Assembly: GCA_003551805.1 (NCBI GenBank)
Contig: PUNR01000288.1
Location: 1 to 9,853 of the forward strand
DNA length: 9,853 nucleotides
DNA from: Loktanella sp.
GTDB taxonomy: Bacteria; Pseudomonadota; Alphaproteobacteria; Rhodobacterales; Rhodobacteraceae
Direction: 5' to 3'
The notes under the pieces were generated by a model that saw nothing but the letters and a program-made list of their open reading frames with translations, made no database searches and had not been told where the DNA came from. Shown here piece by piece: positions 1-6,147 of the stretch. Within the stretch, counting starts at the first letter, position 1. Each line of letters begins with the position of its first letter. The position numbers and the translations under genes were made by a program.

Positions 1-607
1 CCACATTATCCGTTACGCGGGCAAGCGCCGCAGACAGGGCGGCACGTTGCGCAGGGATACGGTCGGCTGCCGCTTGGGCTGCCTGATCGGTCAAGCTGGT
101 GATCTGCTGCAATTGTGTGGCGATTACAGGGTGTAGCGCGCTGCCTTCATCGCTGCGCATCTGCATAAAGTCACCGAAAAGCTGTGTAAAATCGGCAATC
201 AACGCCTGCACCAGCGCATCTGTATTTTCTTCCGCCCCTTGCATCACCAGCACACCGCGCTGCGCTAGTACGTCAGCGGCGGTGGGTTGGGCCAATGTCA
301 CACCGATGCCGCAGGCATGGTCCTGCACCTGTTCAAGCGCGCGCAGCACGGCGTCCAGCTGCGCCGCGTTCACCTGCATCCCGCCCGCAGTGTCATCGCG
401 CGTCAACCGCAGCGTGACCGTGACATTGCCACGTGCCAGACCCGCAGTGATTTGTGCCCTGATCGCCTGTTCCAGACCCGCCAGCCCGTCAGGCAGACGC
501 AGCCGCAAATCCAGGCCCCGCCCGTTCACCCCGCGCATATCCCAGACCCAACTTACTGGGCCCAGATCACCGGTGCGGCTGGCAAATGCGGTCATTGAAC
601 GGATCAT
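1..607 (-). CDS. yicC: YicC-family endoribonuclease, partial (3' end beyond left edge)
   Basis: The first 202 residues of a YicC/YloC-family protein, usually about 290 residues long, so roughly the last third lies outside the window. The family is linked to RNA decay and stationary-phase survival, and members are reported as endoribonucleases acting in the cytoplasm. The N-terminus reads MIRSMTAFASR, the family hallmark, followed by a W-x-MRGVNGRGLDLRLRLP segment (about residues 22-39) and LARGNVTVTLRL (about 57-68), both matching the conserved YicC N-terminal domain. The C-terminal DUF1732 part would start near the window edge. The ATG at 607 is chosen because it gives the full MIRSMT start and has an AGAGG ribosome site (613-617 on the plus strand) five bases upstream. 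The methionine at 595 is internal. It is transcribed away from the PAS gene. In many alphaproteobacteria the next gene is gmk, which cannot be checked here. Recognised by eye, with high certainty about the family. Confidence 0.93.
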   Translation of the reverse strand, partial: MIRSMTAFASRTGDLGPVSWVWDMRGVNGRGLDLRLRLPDGLAGLEQAIRAQITAGLARGNVTVTLRLTRDDTAGGMQVNAAQLDAVLRALEQVQDHACGIGVTLAQPTAADVLAQRGVLVMQGAEENTDALVQALIADFTQLFGDFMQMRSDEGSALHPVIATQLQQITSLTDQAAQAAADRIPAQRAALSAALARVTDNV

Positions 608-793
608 GGCGGCCTCTGTTTTGGTTCTGGGCGCAGCTAAAGGAAAAAGCCCCCCTTGGGCAACCCTGCCCGCCCGACCGGCGTTAACCTGTTAACACTT
701 TGTTAAGTGAATCCACGTCTCATAGGCGCTAGGGTTTGACGTATCACATGCATTTCCACCCACAGGGTGGCGTCAACAAGGTCCGAGGTACCC
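608..793. other. Divergent intergenic region between yicC and the PAS gene
   Basis: This 186-base gap must hold the promoters for yicC (leftward) and the PAS gene (rightward). It carries three TTAA elements at 684-687, 692-695 and 703-706, the first two inside GTTAAC palindromes. No convincing -35/-10 pair was found for the rightward gene: a TTGACG at 736-741 has no good -10 partner at 16-18 bases. Leftward, TTGCCC (658-663) and TTTAGC (636-641), 16 bases apart on the minus strand, are a weak match only. No small gene with a ribosome site was seen. Confidence 0.5.
692..706 (+). promoter_or_regulatory. CtrA-like binding site, TTAA-N7-TTAA
   Basis: TTAA at 692-695 and TTAA at 703-706 are separated by exactly seven bases (CACTTTG). 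This is the full CtrA box spacing known from Caulobacter and from Rhodobacterales, where CtrA controls cell-cycle, motility or gene transfer agent genes. A further TTAA at 684-687 is out of register. The site lies about 90 bases upstream of the PAS gene start and 85 bases upstream of yicC. The match is motif-only; a TTAA pair at this spacing can arise by chance, although GC-rich DNA makes that less likely. Confidence 0.35.
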
Positions 794-1423
794 ATGTCCA
801 GCACATACGACAGCCCCGATACGCCCCGTCACGCCTTGCCGGGTGTGGCTTGTCCGATCCTGAAAAATCTGGAAAGTTATTGGCAATCCTTGCGTCATGC
901 GCAGCAAATCCCCGCCCGCAGCGCGGTTGCCCCGCACGAGATTGACGCCCTGCTGCCCTTTGCCTTTATCCTGCATCGCGTCGCCCCGCGTGTGGCGCGG
1001 ATCAGGGTGGCGGGGCAACGAATCCATGATCTGCTGCGGATGGATGCGCGCGGAATGCCGGTGTCGATCCTGTTCACGCCGGCCAGCCGCGACCGGTTGG
1101 GCGATCTGGTGGAAACCGCCTTTACCAGCCCTGCGATTATTGCGGCGAACCTTCTGGCACCGGCGCAATTGTTCCGCCCTGCGCTGGCTGCGACGATCCT
1201 GATGTTGCCGCTGCGCGATGATATGGGGCAGACCAGCCGCTTGCTGGGGGCAATCGTGCCCGATGACGCGCCCGGCAACAGGCCGCGTCGGTTTGATCTT
1301 GCGCCGCATCGTGCGGTACGGATCGACCATCTGGGGATTGCTTTGGCAACCAGCCAGATGGCCCCTGCGCAAAAGCCGGACGCTGTGCGCCCGGCTTTGC
1401 GGTTGGTCGTCAATAACGGCTGA
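794..1423 (+). CDS. PAS domain-containing protein (PAS_5 family)
   Basis: A 209-residue protein resembling the alphaproteobacterial PAS_5 family (formerly DUF1457). The visible family pattern is YWQSLR near residue 29, IPARSAVAPHEIDALLPFAFI (39-59), RVAPRVARIRVAGQRIHDLL (62-81), then RGMPVSILFTPASRDRL (86-102). These fit the opening strand, helix and strands of the PAS fold. No kinase, cyclase or DNA-binding domain is attached, so any sensory output would need a partner; the ligand and role are unknown. The ATG at 794 is preferred over an in-frame GTG at 767 because GAGG at 785-788 sits five bases upstream of it and similarity begins later. The gene lies downstream of a CtrA-like site and ends exactly where the opposing DAHP synthase gene ends. 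The family call is fairly sure, the function is not. Confidence 0.84.
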   Translation: MSSTYDSPDTPRHALPGVACPILKNLESYWQSLRHAQQIPARSAVAPHEIDALLPFAFILHRVAPRVARIRVAGQRIHDLLRMDARGMPVSILFTPASRDRLGDLVETAFTSPAIIAANLLAPAQLFRPALAATILMLPLRDDMGQTSRLLGAIVPDDAPGNRPRRFDLAPHRAVRIDHLGIALATSQMAPAQKPDAVRPALRLVVNNG

Positions 1424-2794
1424 TCAGCTGGCCTTGGCCTGGCTGATCTTGCTGCGGCGGGAGGACAGTTCTTCGGCCACCAGAAACGCCAGTTCCAGCG
1501 ATTGCGACGCGTTCAGACGCGGATCACAAGCGGTGTGGTAACGGTCTGACAGATCCTCGTCCGTTACAGCACGTACGCCGCCGGTGCATTCGGTCACGTC
1601 TGCGCCGGTCATTTCGAAATGCACACCACCGGGGATCGTGCCTTCGGCGTTGTGGATGGCAAAGAATTCCTTGACCTCGCGCAGCACCGATTCAAACGGC
1701 CGGGTCTTATATCCGGTCGAGGATTTGATCGTGTTGCCGTGCATCGCGTCACAGGTCCAGACGACGTTGGCGCCTTCTTCTTCCACAGCGCGGATCAGGC
1801 GTGGCAGGTGGTCGCCCACCGCCCCTGCCCCGAAACGCGCGATCAAGGTCAGACGACCCGCCTCGTTTTCGGGGTTCAGCGATGCCATCAACGCCTTGAG
1901 ATGGCCCGATGTCATCGACGGCCCGCATTTCAGGCCGATCGGGTTCATCACGCCTTTGCAGAATTCGACATGTGCGCCGTCAGGCTGACGGGTGCGGTCG
2001 CCGATCCAGATCATATGGCCGGACCCGGCCAGCATCTTGCCCGATGTGGAATCAAGCCGGCACAACGCCTCTTCATATTCCAGCAACAAAGCTTCGTGGC
2101 TGGTGTAGAAATCCACAGTTTGCAGTTCGTGGTTGGTGTCCGTTGTCAGACCTGCGGCCTGCATGAAATCAAGCGTGTCGCTGATCCGGCTGGCCATATC
2201 GGAATATTTCTTGACCTCGTTGCCATCGGTGAACCCCAACGTCCATTTGTGGACTTCATGCACATTGGCAAAACCACCCGTCGAAAAGGCGCGCAGCAGG
2301 TTCAGCGTGGCGGCAGCTTGCAGGTATGCCTGCAACATGCGTTCGGGATCGGGATTGCGCGCCTCTGGCGTGAAATCAAACCCGTTGATGATATCGCCAC
2401 GGTAGCTAGGCAGTTCCACACCATCGACAACCTCGGTCGGGGCGGAACGCGGTTTGGCCATCTGGCCCGCCATGCGGCCGATTTTGACCACCGGCACCTT
2501 GGCGCCATAGGTCAGCACCATTGCCATCTGTAGCAGCACCTTGAACGTGTCACGGATGCCATTGGCGGAAAATTCAGCGAAACTTTCGGCGCAATCGCCA
2601 CCTTGCAGCATGAACGCCTCGCCGCGGCTGACGGCAGCCAGCTGCTTTGTCAGCTTGCGGGATTCACCTGCAAAAACCAAAGGTGGATAGCTGGCAAGAC
2701 GCGCCTCGACAGCCGACAGCGCGGCGGCGTCGGTATAATCGGGCATCTGGACCCGTGGCTTTTTGCGCCAGTCCGTTTTTTGCCAGTCAGTCAT
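1424..2794 (-). CDS. Class II 3-deoxy-7-phosphoheptulonate (DAHP) synthase
   Basis: Cytoplasmic enzyme condensing phosphoenolpyruvate with erythrose 4-phosphate to DAHP, the first committed step of the shikimate pathway to aromatic amino acids. The 456-residue length and sequence fit the plant/actinobacterial class II type, not the E. coli AroFGH type. By comparison with the Mycobacterium tuberculosis enzyme, the metal ligands are all present: Cys68 in GGDCAESF, His352 in CDAMHGNT, Glu394 in GGVHFEMTG and Asp424 in ACDPRLN. The conserved YRGDIING (131-138) and KCGPSM (289-294) segments are also there. The ATG at 2794 is chosen: GGAG lies seven bases upstream and MTDWQKTDWR is a normal class II start. 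An in-frame extension to 2869 would run through the likely promoter. It is transcribed alone, away from the GlxA regulator. Class II genes are called aroG or aroF inconsistently, so no symbol is given. Confidence 0.97.
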   Translation of the reverse strand: MTDWQKTDWRKKPRVQMPDYTDAAALSAVEARLASYPPLVFAGESRKLTKQLAAVSRGEAFMLQGGDCAESFAEFSANGIRDTFKVLLQMAMVLTYGAKVPVVKIGRMAGQMAKPRSAPTEVVDGVELPSYRGDIINGFDFTPEARNPDPERMLQAYLQAAATLNLLRAFSTGGFANVHEVHKWTLGFTDGNEVKKYSDMASRISDTLDFMQAAGLTTDTNHELQTVDFYTSHEALLLEYEEALCRLDSTSGKMLAGSGHMIWIGDRTRQPDGAHVEFCKGVMNPIGLKCGPSMTSGHLKALMASLNPENEAGRLTLIARFGAGAVGDHLPRLIRAVEEEGANVVWTCDAMHGNTIKSSTGYKTRPFESVLREVKEFFAIHNAEGTIPGGVHFEMTGADVTECTGGVRAVTDEDLSDRYHTACDPRLNASQSLELAFLVAEELSSRRSKISQAKAS

Positions 2795-2834
2795 GGTCTT
2801 GCTCCAGTCAACAAAGTTAGCGGTATCGCGGCGC

Positions 2835-2863
2835 GGTATACAATGCAGAACGGTCAGGGCCAA
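2835..2863 (-). promoter_or_regulatory. Putative sigma-70 promoter of the DAHP synthase gene
   Basis: On the minus strand TTGGCC (2858-2863) and TATACC (2835-2840) are separated by 17 bases, a fair match to a housekeeping -35/-10 pair. Transcription would begin near 2828 and give a leader of about 34 bases before the ATG at 2794. That is too short for a leader-peptide attenuator. The call rests on motif inspection only. Confidence 0.33.
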
Positions 2864-2919
2864 TGCCAAACTGCATCATAAACATTTGCCCCTTGTCGCG
2901 AAGGGCGAAAACTGGTGAT

Positions 2920-2935
2920 GTCCCACGACGTCCCA
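2920..2935 (+). repeat. GTCCCA direct repeat with 10-base period
   Basis: GTCCCA occurs at 2920-2925 and again at 2930-2935, one helical turn apart, ending 16 bases before the glxA-type start codon. Tandem half-sites on one face of the helix are typical of AraC-family operators, so autoregulation by the adjacent regulator is possible. The repeat is short and could be chance. Confidence 0.3.
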
Positions 2936-2951
2936 GCCAAAGTATATCACC

Positions 2952-3953
2952 ATGAGCCAAGCCCCCCAGATCATCGACGTCGGCCCCGTCAGCAAACCGC
3001 GCCGGTTTGTGTTTGTGCTGATGGATAAGTTTACCATGCTGTGCTTTGCCTGCGCTGTCGAAAGCCTGCGCATTGCCAACCGCACGGCTGGCAAGCAGAT
3101 TTATGATTGGGTCATCATCGGCGATGGCGGCGATATTGCGACCTGTTCCAATGGTTGCGCCTTTAAACTGCAGGCGGATCTGATCGAGCTGGACCGCGAC
3201 GATACGATCATGCTGTGCGGTGGTATCGACGTCCAAAAGGCCACGACCAAACGCATCCTGAACTGGCTGCGCCGCGAGGCACGGCGTGGTGTGCAGGTCG
3301 CAGGGCTTTGCACGGCGGGCTATACGATGGCGAAGGCTGGCCTGCTTGATGGCAAGAAAGCGACCATTCACTGGGAGAATCAGGACAGCTTTGCTGAAGA
3401 ATTCGAAGATGTGATCCTGACCAAATCGGTCTTTGTCGTTGACGGAAACCGGATCACGACTGCTGGCGGCACAGCGTCCATTGACCTGATGCTGAAACTG
3501 ATTGCCGATCACTTTGGCGAAGAACTAGCCAATGCCGTGGCCGATATACTGATTTATTCCTCGATCCGCACCGATCAGGACACACAGCGCCTTTCGATCC
3601 CGACGCGCATCGGCGTGCGGCATCCCAAACTGTCCCGCGTGATCCAGTTGATGGAAGGCAATATCGAAGAGCCGATTAGCCCTGCCGTTCTTGCCCGCGA
3701 TGTCGGCATGTCCACGCGGCAGTTGGAACGGCTGTTCCGCCGCTATCTGTCGCGCAGCCCGAAACGCTATTACATGGAACTGCGGCTGCAAAAGGCGCGC
3801 AACCTGCTGATGCAGACCGATATGACGGTTATCAACGTCGCTTTGGCCTGTGGTTTCGCCTCGCCTTCGCATTTTTCCAAGTGCTACCGTTCGCATTATG
3901 ACACCACGCCATACCGTGAACGCGGCAGCCATGCGGCCCGCGTACCCGATTGA
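2952..3953 (+). CDS. GlxA-family transcriptional regulator (DJ-1/PfpI-like domain plus AraC-type HTH)
   Basis: A 333-residue two-domain regulator. Residues about 17-190 form a DJ-1/PfpI (class I glutamine amidotransferase-like) domain, with Cys120 in LCTAGYTMAKAGLLDGKKAT at the nucleophile-elbow position. It probably serves as a ligand sensor and not as an enzyme. Residues about 225-325 are an AraC/XylS domain with a first helix-turn-helix near 244-265 (LARDVGMSTRQLERLFRRYL) and a second near 292-322 (VALACGFASPSHFSKCYRSHY). Characterised relatives (GbdR, CdhR, SouR, ArgR of Pseudomonas) activate use of betaine, carnitine, sarcosine or arginine. The start at 2952 is the first ATG after an in-frame stop at 2916-2918. 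No Shine-Dalgarno sequence precedes it, but TATA-like bases do, which may mean leaderless translation. The gene lies 132 bases upstream of the LIV-type operon on the same strand, making it a candidate regulator. The ligand is unknown. Confidence 0.92.
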   Translation: MSQAPQIIDVGPVSKPRRFVFVLMDKFTMLCFACAVESLRIANRTAGKQIYDWVIIGDGGDIATCSNGCAFKLQADLIELDRDDTIMLCGGIDVQKATTKRILNWLRREARRGVQVAGLCTAGYTMAKAGLLDGKKATIHWENQDSFAEEFEDVILTKSVFVVDGNRITTAGGTASIDLMLKLIADHFGEELANAVADILIYSSIRTDQDTQRLSIPTRIGVRHPKLSRVIQLMEGNIEEPISPAVLARDVGMSTRQLERLFRRYLSRSPKRYYMELRLQKARNLLMQTDMTVINVALACGFASPSHFSKCYRSHYDTTPYRERGSHAARVPD

Positions 3954-3983
3954 CGCTAGGGCAACGGATTATTCACTGAAAAT

Positions 3984-4045
3984 AGGCTGTTCTAAAGGCC
4001 AAATCACTTTTGGTTGTGCCTTTCCTTTTGGAAACAGGCTGCTAA
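3984..4045 (+). promoter_or_regulatory. Control region with dyads and a direct repeat upstream of the transporter operon
   Basis: Within the 132-base gap between the regulator and the binding-protein gene there are: an imperfect direct repeat, AGGCTGTTCTAA at 3984-3995 and AGGCTGCTAA at 4036-4045, offset by 52 bases (about five helical turns); an inverted repeat CCAAA (3999-4003)/TTTGG (4009-4013), flanked by AAAGG (3994-3998)/CCTTT (4019-4023); and the small dyad TTTCC-TTTT-GGAAA at 4021-4034. The nested repeat may be a weak terminator for the regulator, and any of these may be operator sites. No good -35/-10 pair was identified, though TAATCT at 4043-4048 could be a -10. Confidence 0.3.
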
Positions 4046-4085
4046 TCTGCGCTGCAGGATAAAAAATCCAATAAGGGAGACGACA

Positions 4086-5270
4086 ATGAAAAAACTTATG
4101 ATGGCGACAACCGCCATGACACTGATCGCAGGCAGCGCATTTGCCGAAGACGTGACAATCGGTGTTGTTCTGGGCTTCACCGGCCCGCTGGAATCGATCA
4201 CGCCTGCGATGGCGGCTGGTGCCGAACTCGCCATGGCCGAAGTCACCGAATCCGGCCTGCTGTTTGACGGCGCAACGGTCACTTCGGTACGCGCTGACAG
4301 CACATGCATCGACGCCAGCGCCGCGACAGCAGCCGCTGAACGTGTTGTCACATCTGACGGTGTGAACGCGATCATGGGTGCCGATTGTTCCGGTGTGACC
4401 AGCTCGATCCTGCAGAACGTCGCCCGTCCGAACGGCATCGTGATGATTTCGCCATCCGCGACATCGCCCGGTCTGTCGACTGCCGAAGATGACGGTCTGT
4501 TCTTCCGCACAGCCCCGTCTGACGCACGTCAGGGTGTGATCATGACGCAGATCATTCAGGATCGCGGTTTCAGCAGCGTTGCTGTGACCTACACCAACAA
4601 TGATTACGGCAAGGGTCTTGCCGATGCGTTCCAGGCTGAATTCGAGGCCGCTGGCGGCACCGTCACCATCTCTGCCGCGCATGAAGACGGCAAAGCGGAT
4701 TATTCTGCTGAAGTCGGCGCACTCGCATCTGCCGGTGGCGAAATGCTGGTCGTTGCAGGCTATGTTGACCAAGGTGGTTCCGGTGTGATCCGCGCTGCGT
4801 TGGACACTGGCGCATTCGACACATTCTACCTGCCCGACGGCATGGTGGGTTCGGTGTTGAACGAACGTTTCGGGTCTGAACTGGACGGCACATTTGGCGC
4901 CTACCCTGGCACCGACAGCCCGGGTGCGGCCTTGTTTGTAGAACTGGCCGAAGCAGCCGGTTTTGACGGCACCAGCGCATTTGCACCGGAATCATACGAT
5001 GCCGCTGCCCTGATCATGCTGGCGATGGCAAAAGCCGGTTCTGCCTCGTCTGCTGACTTCAAAGACCACGTCATGGATGTCGCCAATGAACCAGGCGAGC
5101 TGATCTATCCAGGCGAGCTGGCCAAGGCGCTGGAACTGATCGCTGCAGGCGAAGACATCAACTATGAAGGTGCCTCTGCTGTGGAACTGATCGGACCCGG
5201 CGAATCTGCTGGCAACTATCAGGAAATCGAATTTGTTGACGGTGTTTATTCCACCATCGGTTTCCGTTAA
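4086..5270 (+). CDS. LIV/HAAT-type ABC transporter periplasmic substrate-binding protein
   Basis: A 394-residue periplasmic binding protein of the Peripla_BP_6/LivJK class, which captures the solute and delivers it to the LivHM channel. Residues 1-20 are a Sec signal peptide (MKK, hydrophobic core, cleavage after AFA). The mature chain opens with VTIGVVLGFTGPLES. Cys74 and Cys101 are placed like the disulfide of E. coli LIV-binding protein. The ISPSATSPGLS stretch (121-131) corresponds to the segment whose Ser/Thr hold the amino-acid alpha-carboxylate, and YTNNDYGKGLADAF (169-182) is the family's hinge/second-domain signature. The conserved C-terminal ELAKALELI...DINYEGAS part is intact. The ATG at 4086 is chosen for the signal peptide and a strong AAGGGAGA (4073-4080) five bases upstream; an earlier in-frame ATG at 4014 would bury the signal peptide. 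The gene is first in the operon and is followed by a terminator. The substrate is probably an amino acid or related small solute, not specified by the sequence. Confidence 0.95.
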   Translation: MKKLMMATTAMTLIAGSAFAEDVTIGVVLGFTGPLESITPAMAAGAELAMAEVTESGLLFDGATVTSVRADSTCIDASAATAAAERVVTSDGVNAIMGADCSGVTSSILQNVARPNGIVMISPSATSPGLSTAEDDGLFFRTAPSDARQGVIMTQIIQDRGFSSVAVTYTNNDYGKGLADAFQAEFEAAGGTVTISAAHEDGKADYSAEVGALASAGGEMLVVAGYVDQGGSGVIRAALDTGAFDTFYLPDGMVGSVLNERFGSELDGTFGAYPGTDSPGAALFVELAEAAGFDGTSAFAPESYDAAALIMLAMAKAGSASSADFKDHVMDVANEPGELIYPGELAKALELIAAGEDINYEGASAVELIGPGESAGNYQEIEFVDGVYSTIGFR

Positions 5271-5291
5271 TCGGATCTGACAAGATCACAG

Positions 5292-5322
5292 GCGGCGCGG
5301 GGATATCCCTGCGCCGCTTTTT
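5292..5322 (+). terminator. Intrinsic terminator between the binding-protein gene and livG
   Basis: An 11-base-pair stem (left arm 5292-5302, right arm 5307-5317, one G-T wobble) with an ATAT loop is followed directly by TTTTT at 5318-5322. It starts 21 bases after the stop codon of the binding-protein gene and ends 42 bases before livG. Its position suggests partial termination, which would make binding-protein mRNA more abundant than that of the membrane and ATPase subunits. Alternatively livG has its own promoter, but none is obvious in the remaining 42 bases. Confidence 0.82.
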
Positions 5323-5364
5323 CAAAGCAAGACGGGCGATAACGTCCGCGCGCGGGGAGTTAAA

Positions 5365-6147
5365 ATGATTGTCGTTGAAAATCTGGTGAAGACCTTTGGT
5401 GGTTTTCACGCTGTCGATGGTGCATCCCTGCGCATCGACGAAGGGTCCATCACTGGACTTATCGGGCCCAATGGTGCCGGAAAAACCACGCTTTTCAATG
5501 TGATTGCGGGTGTTCTTACACCAACATCAGGCCGTGTGACCATGATGGGCGAAGACATCACAGGTTTGCCGCCGCATGAGTTGTTTCACAAAGGCTTGCT
5601 GCGCACTTTTCAGATTGCGCATGAATTTTCATCCATGTCTGTCCGCGAAAACCTGATGATGGTCCCTGCGAACCAGTCGGGTGAAACGCTTTGGAACGCA
5701 TGGTTCGGTCGCAAGCGGATTGCCGATGAAGAACGGGCCCTGCGCGCCAAGGCGGATGAAGTCATCGAATTCCTGACCATTGAACACTTGAAAGACGAAC
5801 GCGCGGGCAATCTGTCCGGTGGGCAGAAAAAGCTGCTCGAACTGGGGCGCACAATGATGGTCGATGCCAAGATCGTCTTTCTTGACGAAGTCGGCGCAGG
5901 CGTGAACCGCACCCTGCTGAACACTATCGGTGATGCGATTATCCGCCTGAACAAAGAACGCAATTACACCTTTGTCGTGATCGAACATGACATGGATTTC
6001 ATCGAACGTCTGTGTGACCCGGTCATCTGTATGGCCGAAGGTCGCGTGCTGGCCCAAGGCACGCTGGCGGAAATCAAGGCCAATGAACAAGTGATCGAGG
6101 CCTATCTGGGCACCGGTCTGAAAAACAAAGACAAGGTAGGCGCATGA
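5365..6147 (+). CDS. livG: LIV-type ABC transporter ATP-binding protein LivG
   Basis: A 260-residue ATPase that powers uptake through the LivHM membrane subunits from the cytoplasmic side. All nucleotide-binding motifs are visible: Walker A GPNGAGKTT (34-42), Q-loop RTFQ (Gln83), signature LSGGQ (150-154), Walker B IVFLDE (170-175, catalytic Glu175) and H-switch His208 in VIEHDMDFI. The H-switch and the C-terminal EVIEAYLG-like end (QVIEAYLGTG) identify LivG rather than LivF, and the length is normal. The residue after the catalytic Glu is Val (DEVGAGVN), where LivG usually has Pro (DEPAAG). The start at 5365 has GGGGAG (5354-5359) five bases upstream. The last codons overlap the next gene by four bases (ATGA), implying translational coupling. 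The substrate is set by the binding protein and is not known. Confidence 0.96.
   Translation: MIVVENLVKTFGGFHAVDGASLRIDEGSITGLIGPNGAGKTTLFNVIAGVLTPTSGRVTMMGEDITGLPPHELFHKGLLRTFQIAHEFSSMSVRENLMMVPANQSGETLWNAWFGRKRIADEERALRAKADEVIEFLTIEHLKDERAGNLSGGQKKLLELGRTMMVDAKIVFLDEVGAGVNRTLLNTIGDAIIRLNKERNYTFVVIEHDMDFIERLCDPVICMAEGRVLAQGTLAEIKANEQVIEAYLGTGLKNKDKVGA

Noticed and set aside
99..695. A plus-strand open frame opposite yicC with a Cys/Ser/Pro-rich product
   Set aside because: The minus strand encodes an unmistakable YicC N-terminus, and the low-complexity composition is typical of a shadow frame.
736..764. TTGACG as a -35 element for the PAS gene
   Set aside because: The bases 16-18 downstream (around CCCACA) do not resemble a -10 element.
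1619..2533. A long open frame on the plus strand opposite the DAHP synthase gene
   Set aside because: It is the antisense reading of a clearly conserved enzyme gene, has no ribosome site, and its product resembles no family; high third-position GC keeps such frames open.
2795..2869. A 25-residue N-terminal extension of DAHP synthase from an upstream in-frame ATG
   Set aside because: The added residues do not resemble the family, the region overlaps a plausible promoter, and the ATG at 2794 has a good GGAG ribosome site.
5091..5120. A 12-base direct repeat (CCAGGCGAGCTG, 18-base offset) encoding PGELIYPGEL
   Set aside because: It falls in the conserved C-terminal motif of LIV-type binding proteins, so it reflects protein conservation and not a DNA element.
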